A stretch of DNA of 64,000 nt from JAMLHH01 sp037189845 (GTDB lineage Bacteria > Bacteroidota > Bacteroidia > Chitinophagales > JADIYW01): positions 558,001 through 622,000 of the forward strand of contig JBBCIS010000003.1 in the NCBI GenBank assembly GCA_037189845.1, written 5' to 3'. Below the pieces are notes generated by a model that was not told the DNA's origin, ran no database searches, and saw only the letters and a list, made by a program, of their open reading frames with translations. This document shows positions 9,016 through 18,197 of the stretch, piece after piece (positions within the stretch are counted from its first letter, which is position 1; each line of letters opens with the position of its first letter). The translations under genes were made by a program, and so were the position numbers.

Positions 9016-9046
9016 CAAATATACACCTTATGTTTATAAAAACAAA
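9016..9046 (-). promoter_or_regulatory. greA promoter
   Basis: On the minus strand TTTG (9043-9046) is separated by 19 bases from TATATTTG (9016-9023), a full match to the Bacteroidota sigma-A consensus TTTG-N19-TAnnTTTG. Predicted transcription start is near 9008-9012, directly before the leader hairpin. Confidence 0.8.
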
Positions 9047-9171
9047 TTTATCTCAACCGTCCTTCAAATCTTAACAATTGCAGTTTTTATATCTAAAAAA
9101 CAAATCAAAAATCTTACCAGATTCAGATTTTGAAATACTTAAAGAAAGTTATACGAAAGAGCCTGACTCAA

Positions 9172-9621
9172 TCACTGAACTAAAATTCTTCTTTTATTAA
9201 TGACCAATTTTTTCAACATAATGGACAACGCAATAAGGAAAACGGCTATTATGTACCCGGTGAGAAATGCATCGTTTATATGGTCTATCATCTTTAAATA
9301 AGTGAGCAAGCATATACTCATCATGTACAGGATAGAAACAACAATTGCAAGATTCAGATATTTGTTTTTCAATAGGATTTGAATGCTGTCTTTCTTAAAA
9401 AATAAAAGTGTCGTGGAAGACAACAAGAGCCACGTCATGGGAAAAAAATAAAGCAGGCACAAAGCAACGCTTTCCAATATTTCATTTTGTGCGGCGTAAA
9501 AAAAACAAACCATCGCAGGAATGAAAACTGCCAGTAAAGTCAAAAATGATTTGCCTGCAACCTCAACTATACTTTTAATCATACAAAAAATATTAAAAGC
9601 AACCTTTACCAGACCGGACAT
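9172..9621 (-). CDS. Small polytopic membrane protein, unknown
   Basis: 149 residues with about four hydrophobic segments (around 25-45, 52-70, 83-105 and 115-135) and a basic C-terminus (KKLVINKRRILVQ). No family is recognised. The start ATG at 9621 overlaps the 3' end of the DUF5723 gene by 16 bases, which suggests translational coupling; an internal ATG at 9582 would remove the first 13 residues. Its only clue is the operon partner, an outer-membrane protein. Confidence 0.6.
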   Translation of the reverse strand: MSGLVKVAFNIFCMIKSIVEVAGKSFLTLLAVFIPAMVCFFYAAQNEILESVALCLLYFFPMTWLLLSSTTLLFFKKDSIQILLKNKYLNLAIVVSILYMMSICLLTYLKMIDHINDAFLTGYIIAVFLIALSIMLKKLVINKRRILVQ

Positions 9622-11051
9622 TTCACTGTCAACCTTCGGAGATTCGGACGTTTTGTTTTATACGTCAGTTCTCCTGACCATTTGAATCCCATATAGAATT
9701 CCATACCGTTAAGCCGCTGCGGAATGAGCCAGGCAGTCATGTTGTCTGAACCGGCAAAAAATACTCCTTTCCTGAAAAAAAATCCGGCTCTCGGATATTT
9801 AAACTCATGAAGAATTACAGGAAAAGCTACCTCAAAATTGGGTTTCTCTATTCTTGCTGTCAGGGCTATTGTGTTACTTTTTTCCAATCCTATAGCCTTC
9901 ATAGGCATTCTGAAAATAGTATGAACAGACAGGTACAGATTGTTTCTTACATTATAATCTCCGAACAATGAAAGTGCTATCGGCATCCATACGGAAAAGG
10001 AGTTTCCAGTAACAGAGTGCTTCGTATCTCCTCCAAAGGCATAATAGTTAGATACCGCTCTGAAGCTATCCAGATCTTTCACATGCTCGTAATATTCATC
10101 TCTCAGAATAGCCGTATCAATCGTCTTATAGCTGTTCGTTTCACCATTCCTGATAAAGACTTTTCCTACATCCATAATAGCGACACCGAATTTCCATTTG
10201 TGCACCTGATCTTCATCTGACAGTGTATTTACAAAAGTAGCTCCGATGTCCATGGAAAAACCATCTCCGTTTTTCTTTAGCTTGTATACAGGCTTATCGT
10301 TTGCATAATCATAATGATAGCTGCTGACCCAGTTAAAATCCACATCTGAGCCTTCCGGCATCTTGATTCCATTGTCTATTTTAATGGTTTCTTTCCGGAC
10401 ATTATTTCTAAGAAATACACCATCCCATGCCATCAGATATTTTCCGGTAATACCGAAATTGACATCCATAACACCGCTTGTAGGTAATTTCGTTGCGTAA
10501 TTCAATGCAAGCTCGCCATAATGTAACAAGCCCATTTTCATCGGATCCAGCCACATTTCGGTAGTAGCACTGTCCTGATAATAGTAATATCCGTAGTCGC
10601 TGGAGATTCTGTTGACGTATCCTAAAAATTTATTGCTGAATGAAAAGCCAAAGGAATGATTTCTGACATTGATGATTCCGCTGGGCAGATTCACAAATGC
10701 ATTGCTATAAAAATGATAGGTGGTCTTTCTTCTGTCAAAGTAATTATAGTACAATGGATTTTCAATCTTTGACCGATCCATTTTGATAGCAGGATTGGGA
10801 CGCAGCTTGCCAATTTTGAGACCTGCTAAAAAAATATTGGATTTTTCCAGGTAGATGTAGTTGGACTCAAAGGACATCCCGAAAGACAGGAAGTTGATAT
10901 CTATTTGCCGGGGGCCGTTTACGTTAATTGCAGGATTGATGCTAAGTCCGTGTACACCGGCATAATTGCCTAACTTCATTCCCAAAAAATCTTGAGCATG
11001 CGAAGTATTTGCCACGAAAATGACACAAAAAACCAGCAATAAAGTTCTCAT
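9606..11051 (-). CDS. DUF5723 outer-membrane beta-barrel protein
   Basis: 481 residues with a signal peptide (about 1-19, ending SHA) followed by a DUF5723-type sequence: an early NYAGVHGLSINPA motif and alternating aromatic strands typical of an outer-membrane barrel (SFGFSFSNKF, FEVAFPVIL). DUF5723 is a Bacteroidota family of unknown function resembling FadL/PorV-like barrels. No C-terminal sorting domain. It is likely cotranscribed with the small membrane protein that overlaps its 3' end. Confidence 0.82.
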   Translation of the reverse strand: MRTLLLVFCVIFVANTSHAQDFLGMKLGNYAGVHGLSINPAINVNGPRQIDINFLSFGMSFESNYIYLEKSNIFLAGLKIGKLRPNPAIKMDRSKIENPLYYNYFDRRKTTYHFYSNAFVNLPSGIINVRNHSFGFSFSNKFLGYVNRISSDYGYYYYQDSATTEMWLDPMKMGLLHYGELALNYATKLPTSGVMDVNFGITGKYLMAWDGVFLRNNVRKETIKIDNGIKMPEGSDVDFNWVSSYHYDYANDKPVYKLKKNGDGFSMDIGATFVNTLSDEDQVHKWKFGVAIMDVGKVFIRNGETNSYKTIDTAILRDEYYEHVKDLDSFRAVSNYYAFGGDTKHSVTGNSFSVWMPIALSLFGDYNVRNNLYLSVHTIFRMPMKAIGLEKSNTIALTARIEKPNFEVAFPVILHEFKYPRAGFFFRKGVFFAGSDNMTAWLIPQRLNGMEFYMGFKWSGELTYKTKRPNLRRLTVKCPVW

Positions 11052-11084
11052 TCTTTACTAAACAACCTACTAATATTAATAGTA

Positions 11085-11113
11085 TAAAAAAACGGTGGCA
11101 TAGTTGCCACCGT
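11085..11113 (-). terminator. Intrinsic terminator after yceI
   Basis: Stem ACGGTGGCA/TGCCACCGT (11092-11100 with 11105-11113) with a 4-base loop; on the minus strand it is followed directly by seven T. It lies 31 bases beyond the yceI stop and separates yceI from the DUF5723 operon. Confidence 0.9.
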
Positions 11114-11143
11114 CTGCTAAAATAACTGATTTTTTGTGTTTTA

Positions 11144-11737
11144 TTATTTTGTTACAACATTTACTTTAAAATACATATCATTATCGATCGCCTTATCAGC
11201 TATACTTGGGAAGAACGAAGATGAACCATATTTAATATCATATTTAGTCCTATCCACTTTAATTTCAGCTACTGCAGTAGTATTGCCTTTGGCGTCTGTT
11301 TTAATTGTAGCCGGGAAAACTATTTCATGTGTGATACCTTTGATGGTAAGATTTCCATAAACATTATGTGTCAATCCTTTATCATTATCTTTAAGCTTTA
11401 CTGATTTTGTAATCACAATTTTAGAAGTCGGGAATTTATCTACGCTGAAAAAGTCATCATTTTTCAAGTGACCAACAAGCTTTGCATTACCACCCGGATT
11501 TTCTATATCCAAGCAAACGATACTGTTCATATCGATTACAAATTCTCCACCTGCAAGCTCTCCTTTCTGAATTTCCAAAGCTCCGGATTGCAGCTTAATA
11601 GTGCCATTATGCGCTCCTGTTACTTTTTTGCCTTCCCACTCAATGGTACTTTTTTCCAAATCTACATCAGAGGCTGCATGTGCAGTAAACATGCCGATAG
11701 TAACGGCAGACAATAGTGTTAAAAATAATCTTTTCAT
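11144..11737 (-). CDS. YceI family periplasmic lipid-binding protein
   Basis: 197 residues; signal peptide about 1-21 (ending AHA), then a YceI lipocalin-like barrel with the family patterns DLEKSTIEWEGKKV, GGEFVIDM, LVGHLKNDDFF and YGNLTIKGITHEI. YceI proteins bind long-chain isoprenoid-like lipids in the periplasm; the physiological ligand is uncertain. It follows the M23 peptidase by 39 bases, and a 12-base palindrome (11754-11765) lies in this gap. Confidence 0.92.
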   Translation of the reverse strand: MKRLFLTLLSAVTIGMFTAHAASDVDLEKSTIEWEGKKVTGAHNGTIKLQSGALEIQKGELAGGEFVIDMNSIVCLDIENPGGNAKLVGHLKNDDFFSVDKFPTSKIVITKSVKLKDNDKGLTHNVYGNLTIKGITHEIVFPATIKTDAKGNTTAVAEIKVDRTKYDIKYGSSSFFPSIADKAIDNDMYFKVNVVTK

Positions 11738-11776
11738 TTTTTGCTTTTTATAATTGTATATACAACTATTGCGAAT

Positions 11777-12454
11777 CTAAGCATTTTCTTTCCTAAATCT
11801 CAAAATATAGTCAGGGTCAGGACAGTTGATTTTGTAAAAATTAACATCTTCCGGTGCTGCCACTCCAGGATAATCTCCCTGCATTCCCTGCAAATCTTTA
11901 ATGATCTGAAAGTGCAGATGCGCCGGCCAGTCTCCATTTTCGCTCATTTGCCCCAAATTACCTATTACAGCTCCTTTGTCAATTTTTGTTCCAACTTCCC
12001 ACTGTGAAATATTTTTCCGGGAAAGGTGTCCGTATAATGTATAAAAGATTTGTCCTTCTACATGATGTTCCAGAATCAATGTCGGTCCGTAATTACCGAA
12101 TCCCTCATTATCCGCAAAGCTATGTATTGCACCATCCAGAGGTGCGTAGACAGAAGAATTTTCATCTGCCCAGATATCTACAGCGATGTGTATACTTCTG
12201 ATTTTGCCAAATAAGGGACTTCTTGCATACCATGAACGATCTTCAAGGTAGCCGCCCAATGCAAATTTTTTCTTCTGTACTTTTCTTTTTTCGTCCATAT
12301 ACATCTGAAACAATGAGGACCTGGAACTGTCTTTCAGGTGCAACAGCTCGGTTTTAAAATCACTCACTTTGATCTCAAATGCATTTTCGCCGGTCAATGC
12401 TTCCCCCATGACCGGAAATACAGGTATATCGATTAAAACTTCTTCCAGATTCAT
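11777..12454 (-). CDS. M23 family peptidoglycan peptidase
   Basis: About 225 residues, with a LytM/M23 zinc metallopeptidase domain at about 90-215. The zinc-site motifs are visible: HIAVD (H-x3-D) and AHLHFQ (HxH). YTLYGHLS and GNLGQMS are the other family signatures. Unlike exported LytM enzymes there is no clear signal peptide, so the site of action is unsure. The ATG at 12454 is preferred over the TTG at 12463; a TATTTTTG promoter box lies at 12472-12479. Confidence 0.85.
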   Translation of the reverse strand: MNLEEVLIDIPVFPVMGEALTGENAFEIKVSDFKTELLHLKDSSRSSLFQMYMDEKRKVQKKKFALGGYLEDRSWYARSPLFGKIRSIHIAVDIWADENSSVYAPLDGAIHSFADNEGFGNYGPTLILEHHVEGQIFYTLYGHLSRKNISQWEVGTKIDKGAVIGNLGQMSENGDWPAHLHFQIIKDLQGMQGDYPGVAAPEDVNFYKINCPDPDYILRFRKENA

Positions 12455-12471
12455 CTTCTTCAAATATTTTC

Positions 12472-12479
12472 CAAAAATA
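12472..12479 (-). promoter_or_regulatory. -7 box upstream of the M23 peptidase gene
   Basis: Minus strand TATTTTTG, matching TAnnTTTG. Predicted start of transcription is about 12 bases before the ATG at 12454. No convincing -33 element. Confidence 0.45.
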
Positions 12480-12533
12480 CAGTTTCACAAGAATTCTTGC
12501 CGATTTATCATGATATAATCTACTGCAAGTATT

Positions 12534-12541
12534 TACCTTTA
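12534..12541 (+). promoter_or_regulatory. Variant -7 box at the TrpF-like gene
   Basis: TACCTTTA, one base from TAnnTTTG, ending 4 bases before the ATG at 12546. If used, the mRNA would be leaderless or nearly so, and would cover the whole polysaccharide operon to 17744. Confidence 0.4.
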
Positions 12542-12545
12542 CAAT

Positions 12546-13139
12546 ATGAGCCGGATATATTGGAAAGCTTCCAGCATAGATAATCTCACAGATGCAAGAT
12601 TTTTCAATGCGCTGGAAAATGCCTGGATAGAGTTTGTTTTTGATGTTTTAGAGCCAAGATCAGTTTCTATTGAACAAGCAAAAAATATTATTGAATGGCT
12701 TTTTGAACCCAACCTGCTGGCATCCTTCGGAATGCACCAGACTCCTGAAGAGATTTTGTTTGTTCTTCAGGAATCCTCCATCCGGTATGCAGCTATTCCT
12801 TTCGAACATGAATTGGTAAATGATGAAGAGTTTGCCCCACTGGCATTTATTAAATTATCCCATCATGAGCTGCGTGCTGCAACTGAGCTGGAACATCCAC
12901 CCTTTGCATTTGTGATCAAAATGCAAGAAGAAATCTCGGAATCTGAACAGGCACAAATAGAAATGCTTCTGAAATACAGTAAAGTTTTTCTTCAGATCCC
13001 ATCGGATGCAGAAAGCATAAAAAATCAGACACTTCATTTTTCAGAAATCGGCATCGAAATCCCGACCCAGCCGGAAAAAAGCCCGGGATGGAGTGCTGTG
13101 GACTTTTACGACCATCTGATTGATGTACTAGAATCCTGA
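12546..13139 (+). CDS. Degenerate TrpF-like (PRA isomerase-fold) protein
   Basis: 197 residues, unassigned by obvious motif, but the first 80 residues follow the phosphoribosylanthranilate isomerase (TrpF) pattern: a short beta strand, SIDNLTDARFFNALEN in place of the ITRPEDA helix, EFVFDVLEPRSVSIEQA in place of GFVF..SPRYVSPEQA, then TPEEILFVLQES. The TrpF catalytic Cys in KICGI is replaced (KASSI). The second half is divergent and shorter than TrpF. It is probably a TIM-barrel remnant without isomerase activity. It is the first gene of the polysaccharide operon and is not near any trp gene. Assignment is inference from pattern. Confidence 0.6.
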   Translation: MSRIYWKASSIDNLTDARFFNALENAWIEFVFDVLEPRSVSIEQAKNIIEWLFEPNLLASFGMHQTPEEILFVLQESSIRYAAIPFEHELVNDEEFAPLAFIKLSHHELRAATELEHPPFAFVIKMQEEISESEQAQIEMLLKYSKVFLQIPSDAESIKNQTLHFSEIGIEIPTQPEKSPGWSAVDFYDHLIDVLES

Positions 13140-13196
13140 TTCCTTTCTTATCTTCGGATATTATAATATCTCTATCTACAGAATAAACCGGTCAAC

Positions 13197-14567
13197 TTGT
13201 CAATCAGCAATATTCAAGCAAAAATCCAAAAGGCACTAAAAGATCCCAACTTTGCATTTGTAGCCAAAGGAAGCATCCACACATTAATATCAATGGGGGC
13301 AGTCTTTTTTCTGAGATTTCTCTCCGGCGTGGTCATTGCAAGGTTTTATGGTCCTGAAATTTCCGGCTGGCTCACAAATCTGATGACCTTTATGGCAGCT
13401 TTTATTATTCTGGGAAATTTCGGTATCAAAGACGCTATGCTGAAGCTTATTCCTGAATACAAAGAAAAATTTAATCTGGCTACAGCATGGTCCGTATACA
13501 AGAAAAGTCTGCATCTGATAGGTTTTTTCTGGATACTGTGTATGGTAATCATGTATTTTCTGGCAGATTGGCTTTCGCATGCATGGAAAGTGCCTAATCT
13601 GAAAGTATATTTTCAGATTTCAGGTTTTTTTCTGATCTTCTTGCTGCTGTCAGAATACAACAACTTTGTATTGAGGGCGATCCTTCAGATTAAATCAGCT
13701 AACTATAACAATATTGCCACTCTGGCATCCAGGGTCGTTACTATTATATTTCTGACACTGTTTTTTTACAATGACTATAATCCACTGTATCTGCAATTTC
13801 TTTCCGGATGTTTTCTGGCCTGGTTGTTTTCACAGATTTCAATAAATAAACACTTCAGAAAACCGGGCACAGGTCAGGAGGTGCTTACCAAAGTAGATTA
13901 TTCACTGATTCTTGCAGTAGCATTCCCGATGCTGTTCACCTATCTGGGGTTTTTCATCAATAACTTTGCGGATGCTTTTATGCTTCCTTTTTATACCAGC
14001 ACAGAAATGGTGGGGATTTATAAAACCTGTGCAAATGTCTCATCTATTGCAGCGATGGCATTAGTAGCGATGAATACAACGATACAACCTAAAATCAGCC
14101 AGCTGTATCATCAGGGTAAACATGAAGATGTGATGAGGTTGTGCGTAAAATTCTCCAGACTTATTTTCCTGATGAATATCCCGATTTTTGCCATAATCAT
14201 CTTTGGTTCCAAGCTGATGATAATCATCGCTTACGGGAAAGAATTTCTGCCCGGATCACTGGCACTGAGCATCCTTGCAATCGGGCAGATATTCAATGTT
14301 GGTTGCGGACCTGTGGCACAGTTACTGAACGTGACCGGATATCACAAACAATTCAGAAATATTTCTCTGATAGGAGCATTTATCAATCTCGGATTGATTT
14401 TCGTACTGATTCCAAGATGGGGTATTGAAGGTGCAGCAATAGCAAATGCATTCAGCATGGCTGTCTGGAATATTATTGGTACTCTTTATATCAAGAAAAA
14501 ATTCGGATATTATATTGCTTACGTTCCATTTGTCAATCTGAATAAAAATTATATCCCTCAAAAATGA
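13197..14567 (+). CDS. Polysaccharide flippase (Wzx-like)
   Basis: 456 residues, polytopic MOP-superfamily flippase (FLRFLSGVVIARFYGPEISG in the first helices, WGIEGAAIANAFS near the end). The start is a TTG at 13197; the first in-frame ATG would cut into helix 1, so the TTG is retained. The stop overlaps the next gene's start by 4 bases. It would translocate a lipid-linked saccharide or an exopolysaccharide precursor, with the GT4 and acyltransferase that follow. Confidence 0.88.
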   Translation: MSISNIQAKIQKALKDPNFAFVAKGSIHTLISMGAVFFLRFLSGVVIARFYGPEISGWLTNLMTFMAAFIILGNFGIKDAMLKLIPEYKEKFNLATAWSVYKKSLHLIGFFWILCMVIMYFLADWLSHAWKVPNLKVYFQISGFFLIFLLLSEYNNFVLRAILQIKSANYNNIATLASRVVTIIFLTLFFYNDYNPLYLQFLSGCFLAWLFSQISINKHFRKPGTGQEVLTKVDYSLILAVAFPMLFTYLGFFINNFADAFMLPFYTSTEMVGIYKTCANVSSIAAMALVAMNTTIQPKISQLYHQGKHEDVMRLCVKFSRLIFLMNIPIFAIIIFGSKLMIIIAYGKEFLPGSLALSILAIGQIFNVGCGPVAQLLNVTGYHKQFRNISLIGAFINLGLIFVLIPRWGIEGAAIANAFSMAVWNIIGTLYIKKKFGYYIAYVPFVNLNKNYIPQK

Positions 14568-15556
14568 AAATAGGCGTCTGGATTCCTGATAAATATTTGC
14601 ACAGTGTTCGCATATACTTCGAGCAGGTATCCGGAATTCTGGCTAAAAAAGGAGTAGAATTTATCCCATTCAGAAAAAATGAAGAGCTACCTCAGACAGT
14701 AGATCTTTACTGGGATCCGACCTGTACTGGAGGAAAAAATCCGAATAAACGATTTTTGAAAAGACAACATCCGTTGGTAGCAACAGTACACGGAGCCTCT
14801 AATTTCGCGCTGCCTCACCATTATACCTATCGTGGCTGGAAGCAGCAATTGAAAGGATACTGGATCAATTTTAAACGAAAGATGTCCTGGAATCTTTTCA
14901 GAAATAATATTGATGGGATTGTCACAGTCTCCGATTTTGCCAAAGGTGAAATTGTCAGAGAATTGCAGCTGAATACTGAAAAAATCCAGGCAATACATCA
15001 CGGTTACAGCAAAGAAATATTTTACCCTGTCGTTGACAGAAAAAATGATTATCTCTTCCACATTTCTGTTTTTCAACCGGTAAAAAATATCTCGACTTTA
15101 CTGGAAGCCTATCAAAAAGCAGATCAAACAAAAAAGCTTCCCTTAATTCTTGTGGTTCCCGGCTACCCTGAATCCATCAGAATAGAAGGGGTGACATTGA
15201 TCAATCAATCTATCTCCCAAAAGGAAGTAGCACAATATATGCAGCATGCCCGGGCTTTTTTTCTGCCATCTGTCAGAGAGAGTTTCGGGTTACCTATCAT
15301 TGAAGCAATGGCAACAGGAACTCCTGTAGTCACTTCGTATGGATCTGCCTGCGAGGAAATTGCATCCGGATACGGACTACTCTGCAAACCGGACCAGGTA
15401 GAAGACTGGAAAAATGCGATAGAAAAAATATCTTCGGATGATCAACTCTGGGCTGATTTACACCAAAAATCTCTCAAAAGAGCAAAAGATTTCAGCTGGG
15501 AGCAATGTGCAGAACAGCATTTACAGTATTTTCAAAAATTGATAGCATCTAAATAA
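14564..15556 (+). CDS. GT4 family glycosyltransferase
   Basis: 330 residues, GT-B fold. The C-terminal half has the retaining-GT4 signature ESFGLPIIEAMATGTPVV (E-x7-E), and VTVSDFAKGEI and HHGYSKEIFYP are typical of the N-terminal/linker region. It would transfer a sugar from a nucleotide sugar at the cytoplasmic face. ATG overlaps the flippase stop (ATGA), so it is translationally coupled. Substrate unknown. Confidence 0.93.
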   Translation: MKIGVWIPDKYLHSVRIYFEQVSGILAKKGVEFIPFRKNEELPQTVDLYWDPTCTGGKNPNKRFLKRQHPLVATVHGASNFALPHHYTYRGWKQQLKGYWINFKRKMSWNLFRNNIDGIVTVSDFAKGEIVRELQLNTEKIQAIHHGYSKEIFYPVVDRKNDYLFHISVFQPVKNISTLLEAYQKADQTKKLPLILVVPGYPESIRIEGVTLINQSISQKEVAQYMQHARAFFLPSVRESFGLPIIEAMATGTPVVTSYGSACEEIASGYGLLCKPDQVEDWKNAIEKISSDDQLWADLHQKSLKRAKDFSWEQCAEQHLQYFQKLIASK

Positions 15557-15558
15557 TT

Positions 15559-16749
15559 ATGTCTACTATACAGCCTTTAAAATACTTTCCGGCATTCGAT
15601 GGCGTAAGAGGTCTTTTCTGTATCATGATCATATCGCATCATTGGGTAATGCCGTATTTACAAGGTCCGTTTACATTCATGTGGTGGTTGCTACAGGTAT
15701 TTTTCATGTTGTCAGCATATCTTATTACCAGAATTTTATTATTCGATAAAACCAGAATGGAGCCCGGCGCACTCTTCAAAAGATTCTATATCCGAAGAGC
15801 GCTCAGGATTTTTCCCTTATACTTTTTATACGTTTTTCTGATCGGGGGATTATTGTTGCTGGCTGGTAGTACAGAAGGCGGTGCTGCAAATAAAGATGTC
15901 ATTTACTTTAAGGAGAACTGGGGGTTTCTTTTTACCTATACGTATAATTTTGCGGAACTAGCCAATTATTTCAGAGGAATCGATTATGTCCCGGCACCAT
16001 TGTTTTCGCACCTATGGTCTTTGTCGCTCGAAGAACAATTTTACTTCATTTTTCCCCTGGCAATTGTATTTATGCCATTGAAATACCTCAGAAAATTTAT
16101 ACTTGCATTTATCATAGCAGCACCTGTAGTACGGGCAATCACTTACCATACGCTTGAAAATATCAATCCGGATAGCCACTGGCTGGGATTGATATCTGTA
16201 AGAAATACCTTATTCCAATTAGATACCCTGGCTTATGGAATGGCAGTAGCAGTATTTGATACTTCAAAAATCAAACATGCTGTCAAATGGTTTACCGGAG
16301 TATTTATCTTCTGGGTGATTTATACATTTATCAGTGCGCATTATATTGTCAAATCAGGTGAAGCCAGCTCTATACTCTGGGCGATAAAAGAATACACGTT
16401 CATGACTTATCACTTCAATTACATCTTTTATTTTACCCTCACCAATATCATGTGTGCATTATTTGTAGTAACAGTAGTCAACAATACGGTCATGACACGG
16501 TTATTCTCTAACAAGCCGGCTGTGTTTCTGGGCAGAATCTCCTACGGTATTTACGTCTGGCACTACTTTGTCATGATACTTGCTGCAGGATTATTACACC
16601 CGATTACAGGCGGACATCAGAAGTATATAGGTAATTTCTGGGCAGAAGCAGCGATGTATATATTCTATCTGATACTACTGGTGATTGTAGCCCAACTCAG
16701 CTATAAATTCATTGAATCCTATTTTATACGTTTAAAAGACAAAACTTAA
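15559..16749 (+). CDS. Acyltransferase 3 family membrane O-acyltransferase
   Basis: 396 residues with about ten transmembrane helices and the family signatures FDGVRGLFC..ISHHW (helix 1, His likely catalytic), RRALRIFPLY, HLWSLSLEEQFY and ISYGIYVWHYF. OafA/NodX-type enzymes acetylate or acylate surface sugars. Starts 2 bases after the GT4 stop. The context suggests modification of the polysaccharide made by this operon. Confidence 0.93.
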   Translation: MSTIQPLKYFPAFDGVRGLFCIMIISHHWVMPYLQGPFTFMWWLLQVFFMLSAYLITRILLFDKTRMEPGALFKRFYIRRALRIFPLYFLYVFLIGGLLLLAGSTEGGAANKDVIYFKENWGFLFTYTYNFAELANYFRGIDYVPAPLFSHLWSLSLEEQFYFIFPLAIVFMPLKYLRKFILAFIIAAPVVRAITYHTLENINPDSHWLGLISVRNTLFQLDTLAYGMAVAVFDTSKIKHAVKWFTGVFIFWVIYTFISAHYIVKSGEASSILWAIKEYTFMTYHFNYIFYFTLTNIMCALFVVTVVNNTVMTRLFSNKPAVFLGRISYGIYVWHYFVMILAAGLLHPITGGHQKYIGNFWAEAAMYIFYLILLVIVAQLSYKFIESYFIRLKDKT

Positions 16750-16754
16750 TCAAG

Positions 16755-17744
16755 ATGAAAGCACTTATCATAAACGAACAAGGATTACAGCTACAGGAAG
16801 TTGAAAAACCTGTCGCAATAACAGGATATGCAGTCATAAAAATATCCGCTGCAGCGCTCAACAGACGCGATCAGTGGATTCGTGAAGGCCTGTACCCGAA
16901 AATCCAGCTGCCTGTCCTTCCGGGATCAGACGGTTGCGGTATAGTTACAGAAGTCGGCGATGAATCCGCAAAACAATGGATAGGAAAAAGAGTAGTCATC
17001 AACCCAAATAATGACTGGGGAGATAATCCCAAAGTACAAAAAAGGGAATATCATATTTTAGGCATGCCTACCAAGGGAACCTTAGCAGAATACGTTGCAG
17101 TTCCGATTGACAGACTGATGGAAGCGCCTGCACACCTGAGTGATGAAGAAGCAGCAGCGCTGCCTTTGGGCGGAGTAACTGCCTATAACGCAATCGTCAA
17201 CAAAGGAGAATTACAGGCTGGCCAAAAAGTACTGATTTCAGGAGTAGGCGGCGGTGTGGCACAATTTGCATTTCAATTTGCAATTGCAGCCGGAGCAGAT
17301 GTATGGGTAACTACCAGCAAAGAAGATGTTCAAAATAAATGCATAGAATTAGGAGCAAAAGGTGGTGTAAGCTACAGAGATCCCAACAATATAAAATCAC
17401 TGGCAAAATCTACCGGTGGATTTGACATCATTATAGACAGTGCGGGTGGCGACGGAATCAACACACTGCTGGAAGCGCTGGCACCCGGAGGAAAATTAGT
17501 CTTGTACGGAGCGACCAAAGGACTTCCCTCCTCTCTTAATCTCCGCAATCTTTTCTGGAATCAGCTCTCTCTCATGGGGAGTACGATGGGGAGTGATGAG
17601 GATTTCGAAAATATGATCCAATTTGTTGAAAAACATAAGATCAAACCGATTATTGATCAGGTATTTTCTCTGGATAATGGCGTACAGGCTTTTGATCACA
17701 TGAAAGCCGAGAATCATTTTGGAAAAATTGTTGTCAGACCCTAG
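16755..17744 (+). CDS. Zinc-type/quinone oxidoreductase-like MDR protein
   Basis: 329-residue medium-chain dehydrogenase/reductase. GroES-like domain (about 1-120: AALNRRDQWIREGLYP, LPGSDGCGIVTEVG) and Rossmann domain with the NAD(P) motif GVGGGVAQFA (about 158-168). The structural-zinc Cys cluster is absent and a catalytic Cys is not evident, as in quinone oxidoreductase-like members. It is 5 bases after the acyltransferase and probably the last gene of the operon, though its link to polysaccharide synthesis is unclear. Confidence 0.85.
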   Translation: MKALIINEQGLQLQEVEKPVAITGYAVIKISAAALNRRDQWIREGLYPKIQLPVLPGSDGCGIVTEVGDESAKQWIGKRVVINPNNDWGDNPKVQKREYHILGMPTKGTLAEYVAVPIDRLMEAPAHLSDEEAAALPLGGVTAYNAIVNKGELQAGQKVLISGVGGGVAQFAFQFAIAAGADVWVTTSKEDVQNKCIELGAKGGVSYRDPNNIKSLAKSTGGFDIIIDSAGGDGINTLLEALAPGGKLVLYGATKGLPSSLNLRNLFWNQLSLMGSTMGSDEDFENMIQFVEKHKIKPIIDQVFSLDNGVQAFDHMKAENHFGKIVVRP

Positions 17745-18197
17745 GCAATTCAGCTACCGGTATCTGGTATTTAAGTAACTGTTTGTAGTAAAGTATAGAC
17801 CATTAGTCAGCCATTTTTAAATAGATAATTTTTACAATTTCTATTGAAAGAATCTGTCTTTATTAAAGCATATTGCCAGTTACTAAATACAGTTTTTTAA
17901 TATTCCAGATTGACAAATCAGATCAATTCCAAACAAATAAAGATAGTACAAAATTTATATTAACCTGTAAAACAATAACATAAATACAAAAACCAGCACA
18001 AAACTGCCCTAAAGGTATATTTTCAACATTTTTTTAACTTAATTATTACTAAGAAATGAGACAAAGTATTGCATACTTATGAAAATAATTCTTTCTTTGT
18101 GAATCATTTAGATTCAAACCTGATTTCAATTATCATCTTTCCTTGAAAATTTAATCTGATCCAGCTCAATTGTGATCTATAATTCTTTCAGTCCTGT
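17745..18197 (+). other. 453-base non-coding region upstream of rho
   Basis: AT-rich intergenic region without a plausible ORF or RNA gene. No clear intrinsic terminator follows the oxidoreductase gene. The only recognised elements are the predicted rho promoter near 18069-18099 and a short inverted repeat GAATC/GATTC just after it (18101-18115). Confidence 0.6.
18069..18099 (+). promoter_or_regulatory. Predicted rho promoter
   Basis: TTG (18069-18071), 20-base spacer, TTTCTTTG (18092-18099), one mismatch to TAnnTTTG. It would give a leader of roughly 90 bases to the rho ATG at 18198. Confidence 0.5.
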
